A stretch of 64,000 bases of DNA from Paragonimus westermani (lineage: Eukaryota; Platyhelminthes; Trematoda; Plagiorchiida; Troglotrematidae): contig QNGE01000288.1 of NCBI GenBank assembly GCA_008508345.1, forward strand, positions 62,001 to 126,000, given 5' to 3'. Every line of letters begins with the position of its first letter. Positions within the stretch are counted from its first letter, which is position 1. A model generated the notes under the pieces. It was not told where the DNA came from. It was given only the letters and a program-made list of their open reading frames with translations, and did not search any database. Below, one piece after another: positions 12,411 to 24,785 of the stretch. Both the position numbers and the translations under genes were made by a program.

Positions 12411-13559
12411 CGTTCGAACTAAACACTCGGTTAAAATTTTGCTTTGTTAGAGATCCTCGGTTTTACGATTTGCTTATCAGAGCTGATAGTTCAATCCTTG
12501 TTTAGACTGTGACGAATGAACTTCACTGAAACTGTTTCAGTGGTATTTTGCCCAGCCGAATAGTTATATAAGTATGCGTATACCATTTAGGCTACTTTAT
12601 TCTGTAAGTTACCCACAGGTTGTCCGGCCGGTATCAGTTGGGGTACATCGACAGATCATTTTACATTACTAGGTAAGTCCAGTATCACAAATTTGTAGAC
12701 GTTTTGGAATTACAGACTTACTCAAACTTGCTGTGCGCTGTACAGATTAACGCAATTTAATCGGGACTAGATGCGTAGTTTGCACCCTTACTAACATTTC
12801 ACCATAAATGACTCTGTAATTGTGCTGGTGACAGGGCTGTGCCTACTGCGGTGTCACTGGTTTTTGCAGACATCCCATTTTCCGCGTGATAATACAGAAA
12901 GAATTTCAAGTCTCAGTTGAGTAAAATGTCTGCTTTGGCGGCGAAAGAGAAACTAGTGTTTGGTTATTTTTTTAAAGATTTGGACGGAACCTTCTACTTG
13001 GGAGATTGTTTCACGTTAGTTAATGGGTTACTGGGACCAGGATACACCTATCGTCATGTAGCAGTCCAGAATTTTATTCTTTTCAGTAGCCACTTTTGGG
13101 TCTTAGTGAATCTTATGCTAAAATCACACAGAGGAAAGATATCAACATCAAAAACGAAGTTAAATTTGCGAAGTGGCGTGAAACAAAACCCGGACATCTT
13201 GTCTACAGTATTTCGTAGTTTCCAGCTCAGCACGTGTTAATATTTTGATAGATGTCCAAAATGCACGCCACTCATTCTAGTCTGAAAAATCTATGCCTGT
13301 GGTTGCCGATGGAAGACGATTAGAATAGACACACCGAGAGAACCTGTAAGCGCACAAACATAGAGCTGGCTTTAAATAATTAATGAACGCAACTAACTAA
13401 AAGTTATTTATTCAATCCGTACATTCAAGACATTCATACCGTAACTCTACATATAAACTTAGCGTCTTACGCGGAAACTATCGCAGCTTCGCATTGCAAT
13501 ACACATCCTACTGAGCCTCTATCACAAAAGTTTTCATTATGTTTGAGAATTTCCGTAGT
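12411..13559. other. No recognisable feature
   Basis: A 107-codon plus frame (12,917-13,240) has no recognisable domain. If a GIY-YIG core belonged to the 12.1 kb fragment it would lie here on the minus strand, but I cannot see one. Confidence 0.5.
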
Positions 13560-13618
13560 TTTGTTAAGAGGCGGGAATGAACGTTATGAAGCAACGGAGT
13601 TCACCGCTACACCATGCA
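13560..13618 (-). repeat. Possible decayed tRNA-like retroposon remnant
   Basis: The minus strand reads GGTGTAGCGGTGAACTCCG then TTGCTTCATAACG then TTCATTCCCGCC, resembling box A, the TTGCCTCATGA block and box B of the family with about 10 bases missing between them. Short and uncertain. Confidence 0.28.
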
Positions 13619-15025
13619 TCACCTACCGGGCGTGGATAAAATAGCATACGCTGATACCCATTCATATTCGGATGCGAATGATGTTCATAATGCACGGTCG
13701 ACGCCAGAGCAAACACAATGCTCATCCTTTTAACTCCAATCAACATCCGGAGGTCAAAACCTGTGTTCCCTTGCAAGTAATATTTAATGTGTATCTTCCA
13801 ACTCTCACTGTTAACTATCGTTAAGTCGAAAGAACGATGTTTTTATAGTAGTTTAGCACATCAGCGTTAACTATCACATTTCCAAACTGTTTTACCACTT
13901 TACGTTGACCGATGGTCTTGGCGAAATTTCTGCTATGTAAGGAAATTTGTACCAAATTGCTGACTCATCTCTGATTAAGCCACTTATCTTCACGTCACTT
14001 TTCTCAAACTACTAACAAACTTCTTCAGCCAAACAGTTTTGGCCTGTATCAGATTGAGGTGACAAATGTGCGAATGTTAAACAAGATTGTACAAGCATGA
14101 AATGTACAGTGCTTACAAGCATACCGCGTGGTGTTCCTTCACGGTGATTTCTCTGCGTCTTACGTAAGACGTATGACGGAAATAAAATTGTGGGTTTTTC
14201 CTCACTCAACACATTGCGGCAAGTAACACATTAAAGAGTTGAACGTTTGGAAACAAACATAACGGCACTAATTTGCCACATAATTTCTTTCGGATATATT
14301 GCGGTTCTATATTTCATAGAAAGCAACCCTCACGAGGTACACGAAATTGGCCGCAAATGCTGAGTTATCCTCAGTGGTTTTTCCCAACCAGCGATGAGAT
14401 GTAGAGGACGAGGGTAACATGTGTGTGAGGCTTGATTTGCTTCACTAACACAATCTGTCTGTTTGGGGCCGATTTACACTATGTTAGGCCAGTTCATTAT
14501 CCTTTCACTTTCAAGAACATCAGCGTCACATCAAACACCAGAGTGACTAAGCTTTGCTCCTGCGGGAGCTCTCTCATTGCAGAAACTCAATTTGGACAGC
14601 GTGGCGTTTCCACTTTTCAGTCGTTCGCGTGCGTGTTTCATCACACAGATTGGGAGGTTAACGCCAAAGGGTTGCTGTCCAAAGAGGCTGTGGAAGAAGA
14701 CATCTTGTGTTTTAGAAAGCGCGTTACAGTCGCAGTGAGCGCATTCGCTCTACGGATAACCGGAATATGAGCAGTTACTTCCGTATCAGCAAGGAAGATT
14801 GTTGTATACTGGCCACCAATAAGTTGCTTCATTGAGAAATATCACATAGACGTCGTTGAGTTTCTTCACATTTTTATTGTTATAATATTTGTCCACAGTG
14901 GTAAACCTTAGAGAATTAATGGTGCAACATATTGAATGTCTTTGTAATCACTGGGAAAAGAGTTCCAAGTGGTTTTGAGCAGTCAAGATTTTACGGCCTA
15001 ATCAGTTTTCAGTGGGTTGCCTGAG
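13619..15025. other. No recognisable feature
   Basis: The 112-codon plus frame at 14,432-14,770 and its antisense shadow show no domain. Confidence 0.5.
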
Positions 15026-15120
15026 ATGAATGGTACAGTGGTCAACATGGCTGTCGCACGATGACTTAACCACAATTCATATCCCATCCGTAGCTTGGAT
15101 AAATAGACGGACATTCTGAG
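15026..15120 (+). repeat. Decayed tRNA-like retroposon copy
   Basis: ATGGTACAGTGGTCAACATG, then GCTGTCGCACGATGA, then CACAATTCATATCCCATC follow the order box A, TTGCCTCATGA block, box B of the family. The hammerhead part downstream is not recognisable. Confidence 0.45.
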
Positions 15121-18100
15121 CCAACAAACGTGCAACTCACGCCTGATGCTTGTTGTTTCCCGTTTATCGTCTTGTTCCAAATCTCGTCCATTCTCTTCCG
15201 TATCCTTCCTAACAAAAACTCGTCATATCCGCTTGCACTGTTATAATGCACACAGGAATTTCACTGGCAACCTAGTTGATAATTTTTCTTTTTTTTCAGT
15301 TTTGTATGCTTGTGTTCTGCACCAAGATGTATAAAGTTAGCTTCCGCCTGTTCGCCACACCACAATCTGGAGGCAGCAGTTCACAAGTTTGACTTCAATT
15401 ACTTTAGCCATCCGAGAGGGCAAATTCCATCAAAGTGTAGATACTAATCCGAATTCGCAATCAGGTAGTGTCACAGAATGAGGTCACGTTTCGTTGATTC
15501 ACTTTAGTTAGTTTGTTTCTCAAACCACGTTTTATAAACTCGCGTGTTTAATTAAATTCTGCACTAATGACAATGATCACGATAAACAATTGTCAAACAT
15601 TCACCCTTCCATTAAGTATATATTTAACCAACGCAGTACAGAAGTTTGAACTATTCGAAGTCGTTAACTTTTCTATAGCCCTACTGTTAAACCTAGTACT
15701 TAGCGATGACTCAGCACTGACAACCGTGTGGTTTTGAGACTGGTCCTAAAGGAAGTTTGCAAGTTATATTTTAAGCGTGAATTCACATCGCCGGTAGAAA
15801 CGAATTGGTTCTGGCAGTGAGTAAACCATTTCTTTTGGTGAAAACGAATGATCAGACAGCCGAGGTTACTGAGACTTAAACTGGTGCGTGTGACCACCAA
15901 TGGCTGTAACTAACTACAAAAACGTGAAAATTTATGTGCAAATATCTTAGCACACTTCAAGCTGACTTGAGTTCTCCTTCATTCAAATGCGATGCGAACC
16001 CACATGGGTGGCCACTAACGATATGCCTCGACCGATTTCTGTATGGGTAACATGTGGGAAATTGAGAGCCCAATATTGATGACAGGCTTCGAAAATGGTG
16101 CTCGGAAGATCTACTGGAATAACCAAGCATTAGGACCCAGACAGATCCACATTTGATACCATGAATTTGCTGAACTTGAACCTCAAATTTACTTTTGAGG
16201 TGTAATAATTTTTCCCCCGCTCTTGGACGTTCTTTTTGCTTACACAGTGGTTTGGTGCCAGCATAGGTTGCCAGCACAAGATCAGAACACAGATTCACCC
16301 AGCTTGAAGCACTTGTTTGCAGCCTGATTAAGAATCGCCCCACCCCTCCGAAATGCGTTCAGGTTGTTTTTGCTTCTGGTACGCTCTCACTTAAAAGCAC
16401 CAGCCTATTGCTTAGTGTTCACAAACATTGCTGTATGTGGATAACCTCTTTTTATCTTGTTCCAGAGATTGATGATCCCCAGTTCATACTGTGATTAAAG
16501 TCCGGCTGCCCTGATCTAAAGTGTGCAGGTTTAGACAATTGGCCTAGTGAAATTCTGATGTCCATTGCTTGGTTCATCCATATGGATTCCCTACAATACT
16601 TGTTGTCATTGGGCTTATACAAAATCTGATCACACTAACTGTCGGTTGCTCAGTGCCGTCTAAATTATCGTTGTAATAAGAAACGTAGTATAATTTTCCA
16701 TTTTTAAATGTAATACCCTGTTCGTTACAAGTGAGTAATTGTGTGATATGGCCACACTCTGGTTTGATTTTACCGATGATGTTAGGTATTGAGTATTTCC
16801 GTATGAAGATTAACAAGTTACTTTGTAACATTTGTTAATGAACAAAAGTTTACCCGTTTAACCGAAATGATCATTTTTTACGGAGCGTCTCTGTCCGCGG
16901 TACAAAACCCTTTGAAGTTTTCACACGATACGTTCGTGAGTGTTGAACAACGACCCACTTTTGTCGATACCGTTCATATTAATCGAATTAATACCGACAA
17001 CCTCGACAAAATTCTACCTTGTCATATCTGCTAGGAGCTGGATGAAAATTATAAAGGTTTGAATATATTTACTGTCGAAGTGAGCACATAATGATTTGAT
17101 CAAACCGTCAGAGCATTCCAGTAAACAACTGAATGATGAATTGCTTTCCTGGAGGAACTGGAGTAATTACTACGACTGAAGCACCAGCTCGCTAACGTCC
17201 AGAACGGTCAAGACTTTCCCGCCCATCCATTTGCCACATTTAACAACAATAAGCAGACTAGTAACTCAACACCAGTAAGTTCACTGAATACGGTACCGTT
17301 TGCACTATTGATTAGCATTTATACATTCTCGTTTTACTAACCGCCTTCAACAGATAAGTGAGGTTTTCTCAGTAATGAATACAAACCAAACTTTACAACT
17401 ATGGCTGGAGACTATGTTTGTTCACCACTTGAGAAAATTCACGGGGTTGATCTTAATCCTATATTAGCATCCACATACACTCCCCTAGAAAATGACATTG
17501 GTGATATTTACCAATTATCTAAAAGAATTGAATCATGAAATGAACTTGTTTTATGGAGTAACCATTGTGACGGATGTAGAAATGGAATAAGCACGTGAAC
17601 TATTCTGAAGAAAACCACCATTCTAATATAATTAATGCAATGTTTTAATTGAAAGGCAATATTTGATAAGTCAGAGAACACCCGCGTAACAACATTGTGC
17701 TGTAAACTGAGGACTTGGCAGCTCTACTACAAGCCGGACAAAAACGTATGACGCGATTTCTGATGTGGTTTATATAAGGCAAAATCACCGAGCAGAGACG
17801 AGATCATAATCTAAATGGAATTGCCCGTAATTAATGAAACATTGGGTAAAACGTAAATACCTTTAATAAATAAAGTATGACATGAACCATAGTACGGGAG
17901 TCATGTATTGACTAGTTCAGTAATTCAGTAGCACATATAGTCCTAACGGAAACCTTGTGCTTTCAGTGTATAAGGTGGGACAATACACAATTGGTAGTGT
18001 AGTCTGAAGCAAATTGCGAAGATACATTGCTCGCAAGAATGTGCCCATCAAACTTCTCCATTCATCCTCAATAAAAACCAAAGTTGTTGGTTTTTCCTAA

Positions 18101-21100
18101 CATCATTCAACCGGTCATAACGTACCATCTTTCATACATCTAATCTCAATTTATCGGTGTGACTAAACAAAGATTACAATTTGTGAGTTGACTGGGGAAG
18201 GTAAGAGAGTGCGGATTGGCGACTTGATATCGGGAAGTTGAATGAGACGTTACATTTTCAACCGGTGAATTCCAAACTAGAGGCTTAAAGCGACGCTGTT
18301 TGCGTATGGAAGAAATAAATCAGTTTTCCATTCGGGAAGTGCTTCGAGCCACCTGGATTATTTTCAAAAGCTTACTTCCTTTTTACCGTAAAGGTTAGCG
18401 CTTTCAAACTCAAGACTACTTTTCACCAGTGAAGTCACTTATGGATGCTGCGGTCTTCTCTTTACATTAAACACTGACCGGTTTCATGTCAACCCTACAG
18501 ATTTTCTCGTGAATGACCCTTTCTATACCTTTTCCAGTTCAAGATGTCTGGGTTTTGCTTTAGAATGTCCCGATATCAACTTAAGATGTCCCAGATAACC
18601 AGGCCCAGGCCAGCTAACTTTGTCTACGCTTTGGTTCTGGTAATACTGCATATTCTCACTCTATAAGAATAAACCAACCCTTGTATTTCATTTCGTCGAC
18701 GTGCACACTGAGCACGCAACACTGTTCCCAGTTGAAAGCCGGTTAATCCCAAGGAGACGTCTTAAATGACATCAGAACACCAGGAAGAGGTATAGAGACA
18801 TCTGAATCTGGAAGAACTATGCAGTATTCATAAGATTGGATCAACTTTTTCATGGCAAAAAGGCACTGTTTTTCACAAGGACTGCGTAGCCTTATATTTT
18901 GCTCATCTCGTTGTCAACATTAGGATTGAACGATAACCAAGTTTCACTGTTTGATCGCGAAGTTAAACTTTTCCCCGTAAATTTGTCTAGCAACCGGTAA
19001 AATCGTGAACGGTAGGCTTGTTTCAGCTGCGATTAGAACAAACAACGTGTCCCATGTAACAATCAGTGCTAATTACATATCCAAATTTAGGTGGACTTCA
19101 GGACTACACACAGATCAAGAAGTCAGAATAATACTTCGAGAAATCCTGCTTGGAGCTGCACCTAACAGAGATCTTGTTACTCACGCAAGCGTTAGTTTAG
19201 TTCATATAGGTAAATAAGCCCAACAGAAGCGTTATTTCAGCCAACACCGCATAGTACAAGCAACATGTTATCCACTCACGATAGTCACCGCTATTTAAGA
19301 AGCAAGGTATGGAAATTGGCAAGCGTACAAAGCCGCCATACTTCTTTTAGTAAACTGGTTGGGAGGAATTGAGTTGCAGATGACTGAATGTTGAAGGCCT
19401 CGTGCTCGATGTTCAGTATTTTCACCATATAGACGTCAATCCTCGCCTCCCTTTTATTTTAAAACCATTCGCCTTAATGCGTTTGTTTGGCATGCAAGCA
19501 CTAGTGCTGATCTCTAGTGTAATGCTGTTATTGCTGATGGCGGTTGTGTCACGGCGGTAGTCGACCGGTTTCAGCTAAATGCTTGTCGTCATCTACTGCA
19601 TAGCATTACGGTCTTTATGAGCCATTATATGCGATAATATCGTCTACCAGAATCGCTTTCAACTGTCAAACATTTAATCGGGCTATCGTTGTGTTTCTAA
19701 TGGCAAATGGAACAAACCTATCGTTTGAATAGCCGAGTGATATCAACAGTTGAAGATGAATAACCGACTGGAAACATAATCGGTTTGTCTGTTAACGAAA
19801 ACATTTCTCTTGGTATTTTAAGGTTTTCCGTTGCCTGCAATCCAGGGACGTGTTTGTTGAGTAAGATGCTGGCAGCTTCTAATTTAGGATGTTTTTCAAA
19901 ACTGACGTTCCAGCTAGAATGCACAATGACCTCAGAAGTACTTTTATTTTGAGAAGTTTGGCGGTAGCCTGACATACACTACACGCCACATACCGGACTT
20001 TGTCCTCAACATTCGAATAAACCTACGGTCTATCTCTTTCAGAAGGAGATTATATTTAGATTTTAATTTCGTTAGAGTTCATCACAAGTACATGTTCTTG
20101 CTACGGCCCAGGTATGAAGTTGGGTTCACGTTCGCCTGAAACAACCATATCAATCACTGCGCTATCAGACACCCAGCGGAAGTGATTACAAATTCATAAA
20201 CAAGCGCTTAGTTAAATTCACTTTTCACGAGAATTCGGACAACTCAATCGTTCCTCCTTGAAACAAGACACTTTTAAATGCTGTCGATAAAAACTGCAAA
20301 TGGAACCATTCAGCTAGGCTCCATTCAGTAAATTAATTATGCATTTCGACCAGTATGTTGTTAAGATGACCGACAGTCATGAGGTTAGTTGTTAAATTGT
20401 ACACCGCCCACAAACGTTCGCAAATTTGACATTAAAAATGGTTGATTGAAACCGGTTCGATCGAATACCTGTCCAAACGTATTATCAGGTGTGAGCAGCT
20501 TCTAACTTAATCAGACGAAAATGGCCGTTACGCAACTTATCAAGTTCTGCATTTTCACCTCTGTGAACTCATCTGCTACAGTGCCAGAAAAACATATCGG
20601 ACGTTTGACCACACCACGCAAAAGCGCAAAGAGAAAGCTCTATTTGCAGTTTGAGATTAACCTAAATTTTTCGCACCCTGACAAATTTTCACCCGTTTGT
20701 TTCCAAATAGGAGTCTTAATAAGCTGTCACGATAAAAGGCCTCCTGATGAAAATCAATTTGAAACCCATTGCCCGGAGTAAGAATTGCACTACGATCAGT
20801 TGAAAATAATATTGGAACCTCACAAATTACTCACAAAAGTTTGAAATATTTGGATCGATTATTTGTGAATGACAGCTGCCAGTTACATAGTGAGTTCAGT
20901 TTTGTAACAACGCACAGTTCTTCTGTCCATCAGAATCTTACACTTCTATCAATGTGGAAACATCCGCTTTGTTGTCTGATGAGCATCACACGGGTTGTTT
21001 TGCAGTCGGGTCAGACGTCAATCGTTTTGAGATACACGAAATTGATGATAAACCTCAAACCTGAGATGAGCATGAGCAAGAATTATTTGAGATAGAATAT

Positions 21101-22830
21101 TCCAAAATAGACTGTCAGTAATTGCAAACTCCTTACCCTGTTCGTGCTATTAGTAACGATCCACGGTTGTGGTTATTGATGGACGTCACTCGTTTCCTGT
21201 AAGAAGTAATCAGCTCAGCAGGATTAAGTTATACTCCAAAGTGGCACGAGAACGCTCACTTGGTATCACAAATATTATCAGATCCATTGTTCTAGAAAAA
21301 ACTGATTGTTTTATTAAATCTGTGTTCATACTTGGGCGGCCAGTGAATCGTTAAAAATTCTATAATCTAATTTAAACAGGTTATGGTGTTAACCCATATT
21401 TTCCCATTTTTTTCAAAAGATACAACAGCAGGATTGTCTTGGTTTTTATTAAATTCAGAAATATGAACATTGAGAACTGACGGCAAATTTCGTATTTACA
21501 AAGTTCGCGCATCATCAGGAATCAATTCCACTAAAGTTAGCGTAGATCAACTGGTTCAAATGTGTTGGTTAATTTCAACACAAATTCTCAGAGTGCACTT
21601 ACTTGTACGGCTATTTTACACTTCCTTCTCGTGTTAATTACACACATCGTGTGAACACAGAGTGGAAGGAGCTTAGACACGGCGAGTAAGAGAAACCACG
21701 ACGATTAGCGTTTATTTTGGACGGTAATCGTGAGTATGTGCGGTAAACGAGTTACGATTACCGGAAAAGCTTGTGGTAGTGATCAGCAAACCTTAGTTAA
21801 CTGCTTGACTTGAACTTACAGGCGGTTTATAACATAGTGGTTAGTTGTACTGTACCAAAGATGGCTTCGTATAACGTGACTACTGCCGGTGTAAACCTCA
21901 CCGTAGGGGATGCATTAGGTAGCCATATCATCATTTGATTTACCCTCACTTTGGATTGTCCCGATCGGTCAAGCTTCATCAGGAGCTGTTGCGCCAGGAA
22001 TGAGTTAGCCCTGGTCAGCTCATCAAGCGATCGTTGTAAACAAGTATCACAACCAACCGGGGACCAATTTTCTGGATAGAATTAGCCGCAACATTTTCGG
22101 AACATCATTCAGCAGAACAAAAATGAGGCAGGGAGACCGCACAATTCTACAGTGCTCTGCAGACTCTTAAGAAACTCCAGACACTTCGCCGTCCTACGGG
22201 CTGTGAGAGTGACGTACTTCCTCTATTTCTTGAGGACATTCACAGATCAGGAAGCCTAACTGCACTAAAGGCTCCAGTTGATAGGTTTGTTAGTAGGACT
22301 TCACAATAATGTTAAGGTCGTCGATCTTATTGTAGATGTGGACAATGTGTTCATTCTCGATTAACTGTCCTATCGAAATGAAAAGAATCTGGTGAATCCG
22401 TTTGAAGCTATGGGGGAAGTAGTGCTTAGCTGGACGTTGTGATCAACTGCCTGCGATAGTCAGCTTGCAAAGCGATTCGGAAGATACTTCAGTTAATCCC
22501 CATAAGGTAGCGTTTCCGTTCCACCATCGATGTTTCAGCCCACGATGTCAGTTGAGTCTAGACACTTTCGACTTCGTTATTATCGAAGATTCATCTCAAT
22601 CGTCTGCTGCTGTCATATTGTCATTACGGACTGCGAGTTGTGTACCCACCGAAATCATATACTAATTTATCAGACTCAGCAAGTTAACTTCATTTCATTG
22701 TTTGAATATCACCTGTCATTACAGACCTTCACAACGTTTCATCTAGCGAGACGCATAAGCTCAAATCCATTGTGTCTGGTGGCTCAAAGTCAATACACTT
22801 TCACAGCGTAACGAATGAAAACGAACCAAA
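15121..22830. other. No recognisable gene
   Basis: The longest open frame is 128 codons on the minus strand (15,957-16,343), with no recognisable domain. A very weak tRNA-like patch lies at 21,833-21,905 (ATAGTGGTTAG ... GGTGTAAACCTC). Nothing else is supported. Confidence 0.5.
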
Positions 22831-22957
22831 TCAACAAATATCGTTTACTGATGAGTAGTCGGGGATTCGGTTTTGTTTTCATGTTGACCACCACTCACAT
22901 TTGATTGCAACCTTTCGCATTCAGATAGACCTTGCAGCCAGGATCTCTCGAAAAGAA

Positions 22958-23002
22958 GCACTAGACTTGAGTTTTGCTCTCATTAGAGCTCATCAGTAGT
23001 GC
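22958..23002 (-). ncRNA. Hammerhead-ribozyme-like motif (core G lost)
   Basis: On the minus strand GCACTA, CTGATGA, GCTCT-AATG-AGAGC, AAAA, CTCAAGTC, TAGTGC. Stems I and II are perfect and CUGAUGA is canonical, but GAAA has become AAAA, losing the invariant G. Probably inactive. Confidence 0.7.
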
Positions 23003-23020
23003 ATATCCTTGCCACGGTCG

Positions 23021-23075
23021 GGATTTGAACTCCGGCCATTCCAATCAGGAGGCAACCGTGTTGACCACTGCGCCA
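23021..23075 (-). promoter_or_regulatory. tRNA-like internal pol III boxes, solo arm
   Basis: Minus-strand box A TGGCGCAGTGG (complement of 23,065-23,075) and box B GGAGTTCAAATCC (complement of 23,021-23,033), same order and spacing as in the 6 kb arms. Confidence 0.65.
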
Positions 23076-23130
23076 TTGACCTCATATTAGGCACGACCGA
23101 ATTATCAAATCTGAACGCTCAACGGCAAAT

Positions 23131-24469
23131 TGTGACCATGTGAGCAGAAAGGAATCATTGGCCTGTCGTCGAAATTTTCGGGTGTTTATTACAGTTGTTC
23201 GCCTTCAGAACTTGAAAGCTCGTTGAAATGTGGGTACTTATCGATCCAGCAGGAGAAGTAAGATCAAACAAGAAACTGCTTCATTACACACCGAATGATA
23301 TGAACTGTTATACTGCAACAAAATACGGTGTCCAATTTAATAAACGTCGACAACAGTAACCCCCTTCACAGTGGCCGTTTACTTTTAACACTTGAGTTTT
23401 GTATTTGCTAACAATGTTCACTACAGAGTCAAACAGTTTTTCTCGGTAAAAACAATCGTGGAAAATACGTAAAGCAGTTTCTGATAAAGATCAGGTTTAC
23501 CCGTTGGATTATTTCTGAGAGTGAAGGGAACTGACCGTTTCACTGCACACTGCTACTTTTTTGAAACATAGTAAGCCTTAATCACGTGTTTGCTTATAAT
23601 TAACTTGAAGTGTAGCAGGCCGATAAGCTTTTTCAAATTCTGTACTGTCACGTTTGAAGTGCGAGGTACTGTCATCATAATAAAATTATCAGTAGATGCG
23701 AAACAGTCAACTTCAGGGTTGAAATTTCTGTAAATTGTGACGGAAAAATTTCAGAGTAATCACTCAGATAGTGAAAACAAATTGGTCAGTGCTCCTTTTG
23801 ACAGAGAGCCGTTGTGACCATATGTATGTGTATGCATGTTTTCGCTTATTACCACTTGATCGAGCACTTCACTGTTTAAGACTACATCAGGGCTGACAAG
23901 TCCGAAAATACAACACGTTGTATAAGAAAGGTTACGTGTTAATAGAAAAAGATGATAGACAGTATGATCGGTTCACATGATTGTTCACCGGATTTCAAAA
24001 CATGATTCAGCTTGTAATGTAACACTGACAACCTACATCAACAGCTGAAATCATTGACGTTGGCTCTGTTAATACCTGTCACTGAAAACAGTAGTTACAT
24101 GTCATATAAAAATGGAGGCTTTATATTCGTGAAACGAAAGACGGCCCAACTTTAAGTGTAATAGCTAGTCGATACAATTTGTAATCCTACTAAAACTGGA
24201 GGCGCTGGTGAGAAGACAAAGACCGACGGACGTAGATGTTTTGTTCATAACAGTCTGAAGTTCACTGGGATCGCAAATGGACTGAGTAGGTGAGCAGCGA
24301 ATTGACGAAGTGATATGTAGGGTAAATGTGTTCAAGCTTCACCTCCAAAGAGCACTGAAGCGAAAGGACGGCTGTTTCCGCACATAGGATGTTAGATACA
24401 AAACAGCAGTCGCAACCACCTTAGGGAAAGATGAGAAACCTGGGTAATTGCGACTGATTTTTTTATCAG
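23131..24469. other. No recognisable gene; flank of the gypsy element
   Basis: AT-leaning sequence up to about 24.2 kb. No long terminal repeat matching the region after 28.53 kb is visible here, so the gypsy element appears to lack its 5' end. Confidence 0.5.
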
Positions 24470-24785
24470 GGTTCACCGGACGGACGAAAGCCGTCTATGC
24501 CTTGCGCAAACAAACCAATGCCGCAACATCGTATCAGGAAACAGGGAACGCACTGATACAAGAATTTACAAGGGAGCAAGACCGAAAACGGGCAATGGAC
24601 CGGTTTTATGGTGCCGACACGCAAGACCCCCGGGTTCACTGTCAGCACTTACTACTACAGGTGACGTTGGGCTCACCAGAGGCAGATGAGAAAACGAAGG
24701 ATAGATTGGTGAGGGGGCGGTTCATCCGCTGTTTGTCGCCGGAGTTACAGGAGAGCGTTCGGATGGTCGTCTTGTGGGATCACGG
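24470..24785 (+). pseudogene. Gypsy gag, C-terminal half of capsid (fragment)
   Basis: About 105 codons, with a capsid-like pattern: a charged helical stretch ending ALIQEFTREQDRKRAM, and a later GRFIRCLSPELQESVR, resembling the end of gypsy capsid where L-P-x-x-L-x-x-x-V motifs sit. An in-frame TAA lies just upstream (24,448-24,450), so the gag N-terminus is missing. The frame is lost near 24,780 and gag resumes in another frame. Gag would form the particle core. No intact start can be chosen. Confidence 0.7.

Larger units (their letters stand above)
22831..23130 (-). repeat. Single arm of the tRNA/hammerhead family
   Basis: One unit on the minus strand, matching the left arm of the 6 kb composite from its outer end (shared TCAACAAATATC, 22,831-22,842) to the inner TCTGAACGCTCAAC. 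It breaks off there, with no spacer or partner arm. The outer end carries ACTGATGAGTAGTCGGGG, shared with the 41.7 kb copy. Because a single arm exists on its own, the unit itself is the basic repeat and the inverted pairs are secondary. Confidence 0.78.

Noticed and set aside
15957..16343. 128-codon minus-strand frame as a gag-like or host protein
   Set aside because: No zinc knuckle or other motif; nothing next to it belongs to a retroelement.
20960..21000. Extra hammerhead at GTCTGATGAGCATC
   Set aside because: Only the CUGAUGA match; no paired stems or GAAA at the proper distance.
24180..24447. 5' LTR or leader of the gypsy element
   Set aside because: No similarity to the candidate 3' LTR region after 28,537, no primer binding site, and the composition matches the flank.
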